Origin: Planococcus halocryophilus
GTDB taxonomy: Bacteria > Bacillota > Bacilli > Bacillales_A > Planococcaceae
Length of the DNA: 64,000 nt
Direction: 5' to 3'
Assembly (NCBI RefSeq): GCF_001687585.2
Contig: NZ_CP016537.2
Location: 2,390,001-2,454,000 of the forward strand
The translations under genes were made by a program, and so were the position numbers. The notes under the pieces were generated by a model. It did no database searches and was not told the origin of the DNA. It worked only from the letters and a program-made list of their open reading frames with translations. How positions within the stretch are numbered: position 1 is the stretch's first letter; every line of letters begins with the position of its first letter. Positions 9,066 to 19,436 of this stretch are shown piece by piece.

Positions 9066-9407
9066 TTGAAAAAAATGATTTTTTCATTATTAATTATTCA
9101 AATGCTAATCTTCCTTACCGCGATTTTGAGAACAGATGAACTCACCTTATTATCATACATAAACAGCTCGTTTGTTTACGGAGGGATTTTACTTTTTTTA
9201 GGTTTGTGGGTTTTTGTCATCCGCACAGGAGTGTTCGACATATTTACGATCAGCATGAGGAAAGCTTTCAAATTGAAGTCTACTATAGAAGATGATGAAA
9301 TGCGACCTCCTTCTGAAGCATTGGGTTTCTCTAGTTCATTTTTACTTATTATCGGTACAATTACGTTACTGATTATGCTGATTTGTTTAATGATTTATAG
9401 CATCTAA
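9066..9407 (+). CDS. DUF3899 family small membrane protein
   Basis: A protein of 113 residues with three predicted membrane segments: MIFSLLIIQMLIFLTAIL, FVYGGILLFLGLWVFVI, and SSFLLIIGTITLLIMLICLM. Between the second and third is RTGVFDIFTISMRKAF, a segment I associate with the DUF3899 family. Function is unknown. The start is TTG 9066 because GAGGTG stands 6 bases before it; the earlier TTG at 9042 has no site. It runs toward trpS but is separated from it by a promoter and a T-box leader, so it is probably transcribed on its own. Confidence 0.75.
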   Translation: MKKMIFSLLIIQMLIFLTAILRTDELTLLSYINSSFVYGGILLFLGLWVFVIRTGVFDIFTISMRKAFKLKSTIEDDEMRPPSEALGFSSSFLLIIGTITLLIMLICLMIYSI

Positions 9408-9409
9408 TA

Positions 9410-9439
9410 TTGCTTAAGAAATCGTTTATGTATTATAAT
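9410..9439 (+). promoter_or_regulatory. Predicted sigma-A promoter of trpS
   Basis: TTGCTT (9410-9415), an 18-bp spacer and TATAAT (9434-9439) lie immediately after the stop codon of the preceding gene and upstream of the T-box leader. Confidence 0.7.
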
Positions 9440-9454
9440 AATACTATATAAAAT

Positions 9455-9688
9455 GGGCAATGATAAAGAGGAGTAAATGCAGTTCCTTCTATATAGAGAG
9501 TCTGTGGTTGGTGAAAACAGATGGAGTGCTGCATTGAATGGACTTTGGAGCTGAATTGGCGAACGTAAAGTAGCCGATTCCGTGTTCTTCACGTTATGAA
9601 GAAGAGTGGCCGGAGACGGCAACTAGGGTGGTACCACGGAAAACACATCATTCGTCCCTTTTTTTAGGGATGTGTGCTGTGTTTTTTA
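9455..9688 (+). promoter_or_regulatory. T-box riboswitch (tryptophan) controlling trpS
   Basis: The leader shows the hallmarks of a T-box that senses uncharged tRNA. AGAGAG is at 9495-9500. A specifier region reads GAA-TGG-A followed by CTTTGGAGC, with specifier UGG (Trp) at 9539-9541. The T-box core AGGGTGGTACCACGG is at 9625-9639. The specifier agrees with the downstream gene, tryptophanyl-tRNA synthetase. Confidence 0.95.
9640..9687 (+). terminator. Regulated terminator of the trpS T-box
   Basis: Outer stem AAAACACA/TGTGTTTT (9640-9647/9678-9685) and inner stem TCCCT/AGGGA (9655-9659/9666-9670), ending in a T run. It competes with the antiterminator formed by the T-box core. Confidence 0.85.
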
Positions 9689-9694
9689 ATTTGA

Positions 9695-10699
<1,005 letters not shown>

Positions 10700-10705
10700 A
10701 GCAAA

Positions 10706-10736
10706 AAAAGGAGCTACGAAAATCGCAGCTCCTTTT
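10706..10736. terminator. Bidirectional terminator between trpS and appA
   Basis: AAAAGGAGCT and AGCTCCTTTT form a 10-bp stem flanked by A and T runs, so it can serve both convergent genes. Confidence 0.9.
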
Positions 10737-10747
10737 GATTTGTTTTA

Positions 10748-12562
10748 TTATTCTGCAGTAACCGGTGAATCTTGGCTTACAGCAATATCAGACAAGTACA
10801 TTTCAGTACCGTCGCCAATTGAGTAGTTTAATACACGGTCATTGACTGGACTCAATACTGCACGGTATAAAGTTGGGAATACCGGCACTTCATCAACCAT
10901 CAATTGTTGCCATTCGTCGTAAACATCTTGACGGAATGTGAGGTCAAATGCTTCTTCTGACCGCCCTTCTTTTAGCAAGCGTTCGTTTTCTTCATTTTCC
11001 CAGCGTGGGAAATTGTATAGCGCCTCTGCTCCGTAAAGCCCTGAAGGATCTACGTCAATTCCGACGCCCCAAGCTGCTTGATACACATCAACATCTGGAT
11101 TGTCTTCCCCGCCGTTACCAACGCGGTCGTAGAATGTATTGAATTCAAGCATTTCTAAATTCACTTTCAAGCCAACCGCTTCCCAAGACTGAACATAATA
11201 TTGTGCCAAAGGTTCAGCAGTATCGCCACCAGTCATTGAGATGAAATTAATTTCTAATGGGTCCCCTTCCGGATCTTCACGGAAACCGTCTCCATCTGTA
11301 TCTGTATAGCCGGCATCATCCAAAAGCGTCTTCGCTACTTCTGGATCATACGCTCTTCCTTCATTTGTATCATCATGAAATTCAGGATGTGAAGGTGGGA
11401 TCAATGTCGTTGCATTCCAACGCAATCCGTTGTAGAAACGTTCACCAACAGCTGTATTATCTACTGCATGCCACATTGCTTTACGTAGATCTACGTCGCC
11501 CATTTTTGCATCTGAATTAGGTTTAACACGATTGTTGTCTGCATCCCACGTTCCAAGTTTAAAGCCGATATACGTATAAGCCCGGTCAACCGCACCTAAA
11601 AACTCTACGTTTGACATATCTGCGTTATCTGGGAATTGGTCTACTGGGAATTCGCTGATCAAATCGACTCCACCAGTTTCTAACTCTTGAACCACTGTAG
11701 AGCTGCTGATAACTTTGATTGTAACGCCATCAAGATTTGGCTCGCCGCGCCAGTAATCTTCATTCTTAGTAAGTGTTACAGACTCTCCAGGAACAATGCT
11801 ATCCACTTTAAATGGACCAAAACCAATTGGGTTTTCACGCACTTCTGGAGAAGAAGAAATATCTGCTACAGCCATATCGCCAAAAATGTGCTTAGCTAAT
11901 GGGTAAGACCAAATGCTTCCCGTTAATAAAGAAGGTGTTGATTCAATGTACGTAATCTTCAACGTTTTTTCATCGACTACTTCGATACCCGAAATCGTAT
12001 CTGCAGCTCCACTATTATATTCTTCCATACCTTCAATATTTGTAAAATCTGAATTGTAACGAGGACCGTCATATTCAGGGTTACCAATTACTTCATGAGC
12101 AAACAACCAATCTTCCGCAGTAACGGGTTCACCGTCATGCCAATTAACATTGTCACCAATTTTAAATGTGAATGTGCGGCCATCTTCTGAAACTTCATAT
12201 GTTGCAGCTCCATCATTTGTGTACACATAGTTTTCGTCCCAAGTTAACAAGCCTTCATCAAACCAGTTTAAAATTTCTGCATCTGGTGCTCCAGAGTAGA
12301 AGTTCCAGTTTAATGTTCCTTCAAATACTGTATCTGATACTAAACCAAATGTAATCTTGCCACCATCGATGGCTTCGCCTTCGTTTGTCTTTACATTGCT
12401 AAAGTCTTCAATTGAATACAGTCCATCATCTTTTTGTTCTTGTTTACCGTCAGCATCTTTTTTACTACCGCTGTCTTTCGTGGTTTCATCGTCACCACTA
12501 CACGCTGCTAATAGCAATGCTAAAGACAAGATCAATACTTTAGACTTGTTACTCTTCCCCAT
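10748..12562 (-). CDS. appA: Second peptide-binding lipoprotein (AppA-like)
   Basis: A solute-binding lipoprotein of 604 residues. Its lipobox is LLLAAC, with Cys21 followed by an acidic linker. The SBP_bac_5 domain has FTFKIGDNVNWHDGEPVTAEDW, YIGFKLGTWD and GFGPFKVDSIVPGESVTLTKNEDYW. It is longer than OppA and differs in sequence, so it probably binds other or longer peptides. It is the last gene of the operon (appD-F-B-C-A), whereas B. subtilis has appA in the middle. AGGGGG precedes the ATG at 9 bp. The symbol is by analogy with the operon; the exact ligand cannot be read from sequence. Confidence 0.85.
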   Translation of the reverse strand: MGKSNKSKVLILSLALLLAACSGDDETTKDSGSKKDADGKQEQKDDGLYSIEDFSNVKTNEGEAIDGGKITFGLVSDTVFEGTLNWNFYSGAPDAEILNWFDEGLLTWDENYVYTNDGAATYEVSEDGRTFTFKIGDNVNWHDGEPVTAEDWLFAHEVIGNPEYDGPRYNSDFTNIEGMEEYNSGAADTISGIEVVDEKTLKITYIESTPSLLTGSIWSYPLAKHIFGDMAVADISSSPEVRENPIGFGPFKVDSIVPGESVTLTKNEDYWRGEPNLDGVTIKVISSSTVVQELETGGVDLISEFPVDQFPDNADMSNVEFLGAVDRAYTYIGFKLGTWDADNNRVKPNSDAKMGDVDLRKAMWHAVDNTAVGERFYNGLRWNATTLIPPSHPEFHDDTNEGRAYDPEVAKTLLDDAGYTDTDGDGFREDPEGDPLEINFISMTGGDTAEPLAQYYVQSWEAVGLKVNLEMLEFNTFYDRVGNGGEDNPDVDVYQAAWGVGIDVDPSGLYGAEALYNFPRWENEENERLLKEGRSEEAFDLTFRQDVYDEWQQLMVDEVPVFPTLYRAVLSPVNDRVLNYSIGDGTEMYLSDIAVSQDSPVTAE

Positions 12563-12670
12563 TCTCTGTTTCCCCCTCTAGTGTTGAATATAATAATTGC
12601 TGTTTGCCTGTTTCATAATAAAATTTTGCATCTTCAATCAGACTTTGATCCCCCTTCTTCCCCTATATTA

Positions 12671-13582
12671 TTACCCTCTCCGCTGCCGGGCATCGGTAGC
12701 GCGTTTTAAAGCTTGCCCGACGTTATTTATACTGAGCATCAACACTAAAATTAGAATTGATGCAGGTAACCAAATCCACCATCTCAACTCCAAAGTTTGA
12801 GGGTTTCTTGCATAACTAATTAAGGTCCCTAAACTTGGTGTTGATTCGGGAAAACCAAATCCTAAAAAGGACAGGCCAGACTCAATGCCAATGTTAGCTG
12901 CCAAATTTAATGTCATCGTTACGATGATGATTGAACTCAAATTCGGAAGAACTTGGAAAAACATAATTTTGAAATTGGATGTCCCTAATGTTTTGGATGC
13001 TTTTACATAATCCAATTCTTTTTCTTGCAATGCTTTAGAGCGTATGAGACGGGCGATTCCCATCCATAAGAACGCTGTCATAATTAAGGAAAATGAAACA
13101 ATGCTATAACCGGGTACGGCCGTAACAAACGCAATAACAATCATTAGGGTCGGCAATACCATGAAGAAATCGACAAAACGCATAAAAATATTATCGACAG
13201 TGCCTCCGTAATAACCAGATACCAGTCCAATCAATATACCGATAATGCCTGTCAGCAAGGTGATTAAAATACCGATAGCTAAAGAATTACGTGTTCCAAT
13301 AATTAATTGTCCAAAAATATCACGTCCACCGTAATCGGTTCCTAACCAATACATAGCAGAAGGCGATTCATAAAGAGCAAACAAATCAACTTTAATGATT
13401 TCATCTTGATCGAGAATAATCGATGTACTAAACACACCAACAATGATGAGAAATAAGAACAATAGCGATATAAATGCAACTTTGTCTCGTATTAATTCTC
13501 TTAGTAATATACTAAATCCAGATGGGCTTTTACCGAGATCCACATCAGGGATTTGTGTTCCACTGTCTTTATCAAGTCTCAT
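12671..13582 (-). CDS. appC: Peptide ABC transporter permease (AppC/OppC-like)
   Basis: A BPD_transp_1 permease of 303 residues. It has an N-terminal OppC_N segment with a helix near residues 35-55 (VAFISLLFLFLIIVGVF) and the element YWLGTDYGGRDIFGQLI. The EAA loop is DYVKASKTLGTSNFKIMFFQVLPN. GAGGTG lies 5 bases before the ATG. It is the fourth gene of appDFBCA, 25 bases after appB, and 108 bases before the binding-protein gene. Confidence 0.9.
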   Translation of the reverse strand: MRLDKDSGTQIPDVDLGKSPSGFSILLRELIRDKVAFISLLFLFLIIVGVFSTSIILDQDEIIKVDLFALYESPSAMYWLGTDYGGRDIFGQLIIGTRNSLAIGILITLLTGIIGILIGLVSGYYGGTVDNIFMRFVDFFMVLPTLMIVIAFVTAVPGYSIVSFSLIMTAFLWMGIARLIRSKALQEKELDYVKASKTLGTSNFKIMFFQVLPNLSSIIIVTMTLNLAANIGIESGLSFLGFGFPESTPSLGTLISYARNPQTLELRWWIWLPASILILVLMLSINNVGQALKRATDARQRRG

Positions 13583-13607
13583 ATTTACACCTCAAAATTA
13601 TCATTTA

Positions 13608-14570
13608 TTATTTAATTCGAATACGTGGATCTACTAAACTCAAGATGATATCTGATAATAGCGCCCCAATGATTGCTGCAAGTCCAAATAGTAGAACAAG
13701 CGCGGTCATTACACTGTAATCGCGCAAGCTGATTGAAGATAGGAACAATTCGCCCATACCTGGATAGCCAAAAATATTCTCAATGAATATCGTCCCGCCG
13801 ATCAATCCCGTTATTTCGTAACCAAAAAAAGCTGCAATTGGGAGCAAGGAATTCCGCAGAACGTGCCGATTATAGACACGAGATTCGGATGCACCTTTTG
13901 CTCGAGCTGTTACGATAAAATCTTTTTGTTTTGTATCAATGATCTCACTTCTCAAATACTGGACTGTCGAAACAGTAGTAATCAGTGCCATCGATATGGC
14001 TGGTAATAACAAATGATTGACTTTGCTGATAAAATATTCGAATGTTCCAGGTGTTGTACCTGGGGTGACACTTCCGCTTGTCGGGAACCAACCTAGTTGG
14101 AAGCCGAAAACAAACAACATCACTAAAGCAAAAATAAACAATGGCGCCGCAAAACCAATATACGTATAACCCGTAATCGCTCGGTCTAACCAAGTATCGT
14201 TAAAGCGTCCGCTAATAATCCCCAAAGGAATGGCGATTAAATACGTTAATATCAATGTCGCTAAAGACAGCCATAACGTATTAATCATTCGGGCTCCGAT
14301 TAAATCAGATACCGGCATTTTAAAACGGAATGACTGCCCAAAGTCACCTTGCATGACCCCTTTTATCCAGTCAGTATACTGCACGTACCAAGGATTATTC
14401 AATCCAAGACGTTCTCTCATAGCTTCGATTGTGGCTGGGTCAATACTCGGATCAATTAATCCAGTTAATGCATCCCCTGGCATTGCTTGAGCTAAAATAA
14501 ATACCAAAAGGCTTAACACAATAATTTGTGGGATGGTAATAAGTGTTCTGCGTACAATTAGTTTCCACAT
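13608..14570 (-). CDS. appB: Peptide ABC transporter permease (AppB/OppB-like)
   Basis: A permease of 320 residues starting MWKLIVRRTLITIPQIIVLS, with the N-terminal helix typical of OppB/AppB. The EAA loop is DFIVTARAKGASESRVYNRHVLRNSLLPI and the C-terminus is DIILSLVDPRIRIK. A TTG at 14579 is in frame but directly abuts GGGAGG. ATG 14570, 9 bases from that site, is the better start. It lies 5 bases after the appF stop, so it is operonic. Confidence 0.9.
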   Translation of the reverse strand: MWKLIVRRTLITIPQIIVLSLLVFILAQAMPGDALTGLIDPSIDPATIEAMRERLGLNNPWYVQYTDWIKGVMQGDFGQSFRFKMPVSDLIGARMINTLWLSLATLILTYLIAIPLGIISGRFNDTWLDRAITGYTYIGFAAPLFIFALVMLFVFGFQLGWFPTSGSVTPGTTPGTFEYFISKVNHLLLPAISMALITTVSTVQYLRSEIIDTKQKDFIVTARAKGASESRVYNRHVLRNSLLPIAAFFGYEITGLIGGTIFIENIFGYPGMGELFLSSISLRDYSVMTALVLLFGLAAIIGALLSDIILSLVDPRIRIK

Positions 14571-14575
14571 ACCAT

Positions 14576-15511
14576 TCAACCTCCCTCTCCCAATGCTACT
14601 TGATGGGTAGCAGATATTGCTTTTAAGGAGAAAGGCAAACCTTCTTCATCAAAAAAGTCTTTTTCCAGTCTATCGTATTCAGCCTTAACCAATTTGCGAT
14701 TAGCGTAATGCTTTTCCCGGTTGCGCGGATCGCTGTCTGGGATTGCTGCTATTAAACGCTTCGTGTAAATATGTTGTGGATTCGTAAAAATTTCCTCAGC
14801 TGTACCATGCTCAACATAGCGACCTTTATACATAATGCCGATATGATCGCACATATGGCGAATGATGCCTAAATCATGGCTAATGAATAAATACGTTAAA
14901 TTTAGTTCTTTTTGGATTTCGCGCATAAAATTCAAAACTTGAGCTTGAACAGATACATCTAAAGCCGAGACTGGTTCATCTGCAATGATCAGTTTTGGTT
15001 TTAATGCAATTGCCCGGGCAATACCAATACGTTGACGTTGTCCTCCAGAAAATTCATGCGGATATTTGTAAATTGCCTCTGAACTAAGGCCTACTAGTTC
15101 CATCAGCTCTTGAACACGTATACGTTCTTCTTTTGCAGAAAGATTTTCATAATTACGGAGCGGTTCAGCAACAATATCCACTACTCTTTTTTTAGGATTC
15201 AATGATGAAAATGGATCTTGAAAAATCATCTGTATATCTTTTCGTACATCGATATACTCTTTTCTACTCACAGTGGCCAAATCTCTACCTTCGAACATTA
15301 CTTTTCCTGAAGTAATGTCATTTAAGCCGATAATGGCACGTCCTGTTGTTGTTTTACCAGATCCGGATTCCCCCACTAGTCCGTACGTTTGGCCTTGTTC
15401 TATCGAAAACGAGACGCCATCCACTGCCCGAACATGATCTTTCACGGTTTGAAAAACACCGCCACGGATAGGAAAGTGAACCTTCAAATTTTCAACTTCA
15501 ATTAGCGACAT
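14576..15511 (-). CDS. appF: Peptide ABC transporter ATP-binding protein (AppF-like)
   Basis: An ATPase of 311 residues: Walker A GESGSGKTT, Q-loop MIFQDPFSSLNPKKRV, signature SGGQRQR, Walker B LIIADEPVSALD, and an OppF-type C-terminal extension (RLIAAIPDSDP). The long in-frame extension up to 15709 is the overlapping appD sequence and has no ribosome site. ATG 15511 has GGAGGAGCGC before it. The gene overlaps appD by 14 bases, so translation is coupled. Confidence 0.92.
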   Translation of the reverse strand: MSLIEVENLKVHFPIRGGVFQTVKDHVRAVDGVSFSIEQGQTYGLVGESGSGKTTTGRAIIGLNDITSGKVMFEGRDLATVSRKEYIDVRKDIQMIFQDPFSSLNPKKRVVDIVAEPLRNYENLSAKEERIRVQELMELVGLSSEAIYKYPHEFSGGQRQRIGIARAIALKPKLIIADEPVSALDVSVQAQVLNFMREIQKELNLTYLFISHDLGIIRHMCDHIGIMYKGRYVEHGTAEEIFTNPQHIYTKRLIAAIPDSDPRNREKHYANRKLVKAEYDRLEKDFFDEEGLPFSLKAISATHQVALGEGG

Positions 15512-16514
15512 AATTGCGCTCCTCCTTGACTTGTTCTGGGAAGTAAAAGTCTTTATAGCATGTGCAGCGCACAAAATGACCATGACTAATTTCATGAAGT
15601 TCCGGTGAAGCTTCGTGAGCAGAGTCTTTAATCCATGGAATACGACTTGCAAAACGACATCCTGTTCTCGGCAAATTTTGAAGTGATGGCACGACACCTT
15701 GAATGACATGAAGATCTGATTTCACTTCTGCCAATGTTGGAATCGAATTTAACAGCGAGCGTGTGTAAGGATGTTGTGGGTTTTCCATCAATGTATAAAT
15801 ATCTGCAATTTCCACAATTTGTCCCGCGTACATAACGGCTACCCGGTCAGCCATCTCGGCCACTACCCCTAAATCATGTGTAATTAGAATAATGCCAGCA
15901 TGCATTGTATCCTTCAACTCTCTAATCAAGTCTAAAATTTGCGACTGAATCGTTACATCTAGTGCCGTAGTCGGTTCGTCAGCAATCAATAGTTCAGGTT
16001 GGTTTGAAATCGCCATTGCAATAACAATACGCTGACGCATGCCACCTGATAATTCATGTGGATATTGATAGTAAGTTTTTTCAGGTCGCGGAATACCGAC
16101 TTGGTTCAGTAAGTTAATCACTTGTTTTTTTCGTAAACTCTTAGAGATTTTCGGATTGTGAAGGAAAATTGCTTCATCGATTTGCGCACCTACAACCATA
16201 AGTGGATTAAGTGCAGAAAGCGCATCTTGGAAAATCATCCCCATTTCACTTCCACGCAACTGTTTCATATAATTCGCATTTGCATTAACTAAATTATTTC
16301 CTTTGTAATTGATTTCTCCCTTAATTTCGGCTCTTGTATGAAGCCCCATGATGGAAAACGCAAATGCACTTTTTCCAGAACCTGATTCACCAACGATTGC
16401 CAACACTTCGTTTTTCCTGACATTCAACGAAACATCATCAACTGCAGCATAATAATCATCTTTAATTCTAAAGGACGTTTTCAGATTTTTAATTTCAAGC
16501 AAAACATCATTCAC
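15498..16514 (-). CDS. appD: Peptide ABC transporter ATP-binding protein (AppD-like)
   Basis: First gene of the second peptide transporter operon, 338 residues. Walker A is GESGSGKSA, Q-loop MIFQDALSALNPL, signature SGGMRQR, Walker B LLIADEPTTALD. The C-terminal extension has YTRSLLNSIPTL and ends with two cysteines near GTGCRFASR and HFVRCTC, features of OppD/AppD. Start is GTG 16514, 6 bases after GGAGG. A half-match to the CodY box (AATTTTCAG, 16586-16594) lies upstream; its other half is poor. Confidence 0.92.
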   Translation of the reverse strand: MNDVLLEIKNLKTSFRIKDDYYAAVDDVSLNVRKNEVLAIVGESGSGKSAFAFSIMGLHTRAEIKGEINYKGNNLVNANANYMKQLRGSEMGMIFQDALSALNPLMVVGAQIDEAIFLHNPKISKSLRKKQVINLLNQVGIPRPEKTYYQYPHELSGGMRQRIVIAMAISNQPELLIADEPTTALDVTIQSQILDLIRELKDTMHAGIILITHDLGVVAEMADRVAVMYAGQIVEIADIYTLMENPQHPYTRSLLNSIPTLAEVKSDLHVIQGVVPSLQNLPRTGCRFASRIPWIKDSAHEASPELHEISHGHFVRCTCYKDFYFPEQVKEERNYVAN

Positions 16515-16822
16515 AATGATCCTCCTTAAAATAAAGCATTTTATTCTAACTTAACTGCCCTGTACTCTCATATCCTAATAAGTTGAATTTTCAGTTATAA
16601 CAGGATAAAAAAACAGCTTTTTCATCGACTCCAAAGCTTTTTAGTGCTATTGTACATATACCTATATTTCATTATATTTAGAATAGCATAACAATTTAAA
16701 GAATAGACAGTTTTTTTCAATTTTTTATAAAATTTTGGTTATTTTACCTATTTTTTTATTTATTCAACTAAAAAATGGCGTTGTGCAATAACTATTGCAC
16801 AACGCCATTTTTGTTGAGGTTA
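16515..16822. other. Intergenic region between appD and fabF
   Basis: About 308 bp. The right side of this text-order stretch (16771-16812) is the fabF terminator. The left side is the appD leader, with a TATAAT-like element on the minus strand (near 16672-16680) lacking a good -35, and a partial CodY-like half site at 16586-16594. I see no ORF or RNA gene in it. Confidence 0.5.
16771..16812 (-). terminator. Terminator of fabHF
   Basis: A nearly perfect 19-bp hairpin (AATGGCGTTGTGCAATA and its complement) with a 2-4 nt loop and flanking A/T runs, just past the fabF stop. It could also act on the opposite strand. Confidence 0.88.
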
Positions 16823-18058
16823 TTAAATTTTCTTGAATACGAGTGAAGCGTTATGTCCACCAAACCCAAGAGAGTTACTCATTGCAAAATCAAAGTCTGC
16901 TTTACGTGCTTCATTTGGAACATAATCCAAATCGCATTGTTCGTCAGGTGTTTCATAATTTGTTGTTGGTGGCATAATGCCTTCTTTTAATGCTAATGCT
17001 GTGAAAATCGCTTCAACTCCACCAGCAGCGCCAAGCAAATGACCTGTCATGGATTTCGTCGAGCTCATTCCTAGTTTATAAGCATGTTCGCCAAATACTG
17101 TTTTTACAGCCATTGTTTCATATAAATCATTATAAGCTGTACTTGTTCCATGCGCATTAATATAACCAATATCCGTTGTTTCTACTCCAGCATCTTCTAA
17201 AGCTTGCGCCATTGCACGCGCTGCGCCTTCTCCACCTTCAGCAGGTGCAGTAATATGATACGCATCTCCTGTAGAACCGTAACCGATAATTTCTGCATAA
17301 ATTTTAGCACCACGTGCTTTTGCAAACTCGTATTCTTCAAGAATAACGATTCCAGCGCCTTCTGCAATAACAAAACCATCACGGTTTTTATCAAAAGGAC
17401 GTGAGGCTGTTGTTGCATCCTTATTTGTCGACAATGCTGTGTTTGCCGTAAATCCGGCTACAGACAATTGCGTAATAGGTGCTTCTGCTCCACCAGAAAT
17501 CATCGCATCTGCATCACCGCGCTGTATCACTTTAAATGCATCGCCAATTGAATTTGTACCTGAAGCACACGCCGTTACCGAGCAAGAATTAATGGCTTTA
17601 GCACCGAAGTAAATTGAAACTTGTCCTGATGCCATATCCGGTATAATCATCGGGATTAAGAAAGGACTAATACGACGCACACCCCGCGTATTTAGAACGT
17701 TCATCTGGTTTTCAATTGTTTCCATACCACCAATACCTGAACCAATCCAAACTCCTGTACGCAAAGCTGTCTTTTCATCTAACTCAAGATTGGCATCTTT
17801 CATGGCCATAATTGAAGCAGCGAGTGCATAATGCGTAAAGCGATCCATTTTGCGTGCTTCTTTCTTTTCAATATATTCTTCTATCGAAAAGTCTTTTACT
17901 TCAGCCGCAACTTTTGCAGAATACAAGTCTGCGTCTACTCTTGTTAACGGACCAACTCCGGATTTACCGTTTTTGATTGCTTCCCATGTTGTTTCAATAT
18001 TATTGCCTAAAGGCGTAACTGCGCCAATCCCTGTAATGACTACACGGCGATTTTCCAT
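16823..18058 (-). CDS. fabF: 3-oxoacyl-ACP synthase II FabF
   Basis: The elongating condensing enzyme of fatty acid synthesis, cytoplasmic, acting on malonyl-ACP and acyl-ACP. It has the catalytic Cys in [10 protein letters not shown] and the two active-site His in [11 protein letters not shown] and [14 protein letters not shown]. The C-terminus is [15 protein letters not shown]. Length from ATG 18058 is 411, equal to other FabF proteins. The upstream in-frame codon at 18079 has no ribosome site, while AGGAAG stands 8 bases before 18058. It is 27 bases after fabH, in one operon that is probably under FapR. Confidence 0.97.
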   Translation of the reverse strand: MENRRVVITGIGAVTPLGNNIETTWEAIKNGKSGVGPLTRVDADLYSAKVAAEVKDFSIEEYIEKKEARKMDRFTHYALAASIMAMKDANLELDEKTALRTGVWIGSGIGGMETIENQMNVLNTRGVRRISPFLIPMIIPDMASGQVSIYFGAKAINSCSVTACASGTNSIGDAFKVIQRGDADAMISGGAEAPITQLSVAGFTANTALSTNKDATTASRPFDKNRDGFVIAEGAGIVILEEYEFAKARGAKIYAEIIGYGSTGDAYHITAPAEGGEGAARAMAQALEDAGVETTDIGYINAHGTSTAYNDLYETMAVKTVFGEHAYKLGMSSTKSMTGHLLGAAGGVEAIFTALALKEGIMPPTTNYETPDEQCDLDYVPNEARKADFDFAMSNSLGFGGHNASLVFKKI

Positions 18059-18085
18059 TCTATCTTCTTCCTTTCGCATAGCTAA

Positions 18086-19018
18086 TTATTTGCCCCACTT
18101 CATTGCAATCGCGCCCCATGTTAAACCGCCGCCAAATCCGACCATAACGATAACATCGTCTTCTTTAATGCGACCTTCTTCAACGTCTTCAACAAGAGAA
18201 ATTGGGATGGATGCTGCTGATGTGTTGCCATATTTATGAATCGTTTTCGACATTTTTTCAACGGGTAAATCTAGACGTTCTCTAGCTGCTTCCATTATGC
18301 GAATATTTGCCTGATGCGGAATAAGAAAATCGACGTCTTCTTTTTCCAATCCAGCTTTTTCGATAACATTTAGGGCTGACTCACCCATTTGACGGACAGC
18401 GAATTTAAAAACTTCACGGCCATTCATAACGAGATGTTCGTCTTGGTAAAGATGCTTGCCGCCTCGTCCATCAGCTCCAAGTTCGAAAGATAAAATGCCG
18501 CGTCCTTCTGATACTTTGCCGATTACTGCAGCTCCTGCACCGTCTCCAAAAAGAACAGCTGTGTTGCGGTCTTCCCAATTGGTGATTTTTGATAATTTCT
18601 CGACACCAACGACAAGAACATATTTATAAACATCAGATTCGATAAACTGCTTTGCTGTAATAACTCCGTACATAAATCCCGCACATGCAGCTGAAACATC
18701 CATCGCCGCTGCGTTAACTGCTCCAATTTCTTGCTGAATAACACAAGCCACTGACGGAAAAGGCTGGTCAGGAGTAACTGTCGCCACAAGGATTAAACCA
18801 ATATCAGCCGGATCAATACCCGCATCTTCAATCGCTTTTTTCGCTGCTTCACGTGCCATGTCAGAAGTGTCTTGTTCATCTTTAGCAATCCGGCGTTCTT
18901 CTATGCCAGTCATTGTACGGATCCATTCGTCGTTCGTATCCATGCGCTGCTCTAATTGAAAATTTGTCAATTTATCTTCCGGTAGACATCTGCCCATACC
19001 GATTATTCCAGCATTCAT
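18086..19018 (-). CDS. fabH: 3-oxoacyl-ACP synthase III FabH
   Basis: It starts fatty acid synthesis by condensing acetyl- or branched acyl-CoA with malonyl-ACP. The catalytic triad is visible: Cys112 in DVSAACAGF, His in [10 protein letters not shown] (about 238) and Asn in [12 protein letters not shown] (about 268). Length 310 is typical. The ligand-binding and dimer segments ([24 protein letters not shown]) are intact. First gene of fabH-fabF, preceded by a FapR operator that overlaps the promoter. Confidence 0.97.
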   Translation of the reverse strand: MNAGIIGMGRCLPEDKLTNFQLEQRMDTNDEWIRTMTGIEERRIAKDEQDTSDMAREAAKKAIEDAGIDPADIGLILVATVTPDQPFPSVACVIQQEIGAVNAAAMDVSAACAGFMYGVITAKQFIESDVYKYVLVVGVEKLSKITNWEDRNTAVLFGDGAGAAVIGKVSEGRGILSFELGADGRGGKHLYQDEHLVMNGREVFKFAVRQMGESALNVIEKAGLEKEDVDFLIPHQANIRIMEAARERLDLPVEKMSKTIHKYGNTSAASIPISLVEDVEEGRIKEDDVIVMVGFGGGLTWGAIAMKWGK

Positions 19019-19049
19019 TTTATATCCCTCATTTCAATTATCATCATCT

Positions 19050-19068
19050 ATTAGTACCTGGTGTTAAT
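19050..19068 (-). promoter_or_regulatory. FapR operator of fabHF
   Basis: ATTAGTACCTGGTGTTAAT on the + strand is close to the known FapR consensus (ATTAGTACCTGGTACTAAT); the dyad differs at two positions. It overlaps the -10 region and transcription start side of the fabH promoter. FapR responds to malonyl-CoA and represses fap genes including fabHF in Bacillales. Confidence 0.88.
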
Positions 19069-19095
19069 AATACGCCATCTACTATTCAATTTCAA
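19067..19095 (-). promoter_or_regulatory. Sigma-A promoter of fabHF
   Basis: On the minus strand TTGAAA (19090-19095), a 17-bp spacer and TATTAT (19067-19072), followed directly by the FapR operator. Confidence 0.75.
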
Positions 19096-19205
19096 CTAAC
19101 TGACATATTTACGACAAAATATCTCCATTCTCTATAATCTTTCTTTCTGTCTGTTAAGGCTTGTGCTATGATTAAGCTAGATATTCTATGTAGAGGTGAA
19201 ACTAG

Positions 19206-19391
19206 ATGCAATATATTGGAACGTTTTTATGGTCATTCTTATTGATTTCATTGGTCAACTATGTGGTAAGTGCCGTTCAGAACGTACATTTCGACTTTAT
19301 GATGGGCGTTTACATTTCAATTGGTGTTTCAATTTTGATCTTCGTAATCGCTGCTGTTATTCCGAACGAACCAACTCCTGAAAAGCATTAA
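19206..19391 (+). CDS. yjzD: YjzD, DUF2929 family small membrane protein
   Basis: A 61-residue protein with two membrane helices: YIGTFLWSFLLISLVNYVVS and VYISIGVSILIFVIAAVIP. It ends in the family's IPNEP motif. It resembles B. subtilis YjzD, found in the same neighbourhood. The function is not established. AGAGGTG precedes ATG 19206. A second overlapping frame starting at 19196 encodes a cysteine-rich sequence without family resemblance and is not real. It converges on clpB with a shared terminator. Confidence 0.88.
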   Translation: MQYIGTFLWSFLLISLVNYVVSAVQNVHFDFMMGVYISIGVSILIFVIAAVIPNEPTPEKH

Positions 19392-19392
19392 C

Positions 19393-19436
19393 AAAAAAGA
19401 AGCGTAAACCGGGTTTCCGGTTTACGCTTCTTTTTT
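19393..19436. terminator. Bidirectional terminator between yjzD and clpB
   Basis: A perfect 20-bp hairpin (AGAAGCGTAAACCGG stem, GTTT loop) with A and T runs on both sides. The clpB stop codon lies inside the right arm. Confidence 0.93.

Noticed and set aside
9404..9622. Minus-strand 72-codon frame across the trpS leader
   Set aside because: It lies in the T-box leader, which explains the sequence, and shows no protein features.
15512..15709. N-terminal extension of the second OppF-like protein
   Set aside because: It lies inside the reading region of the upstream ATPase in another frame and has no ribosome site; ATG 15511 has one.
16586..16600. CodY box at the second peptide operon
   Set aside because: Only the first nine bases match; overall about 10 of 15, which is common by chance in AT-rich DNA.
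19196..19381. Overlapping 61-codon frame beside yjzD
   Set aside because: The other frame (19206-19391) matches DUF2929 and has correctly spaced AGAGGTG; this one is cysteine-rich noise.
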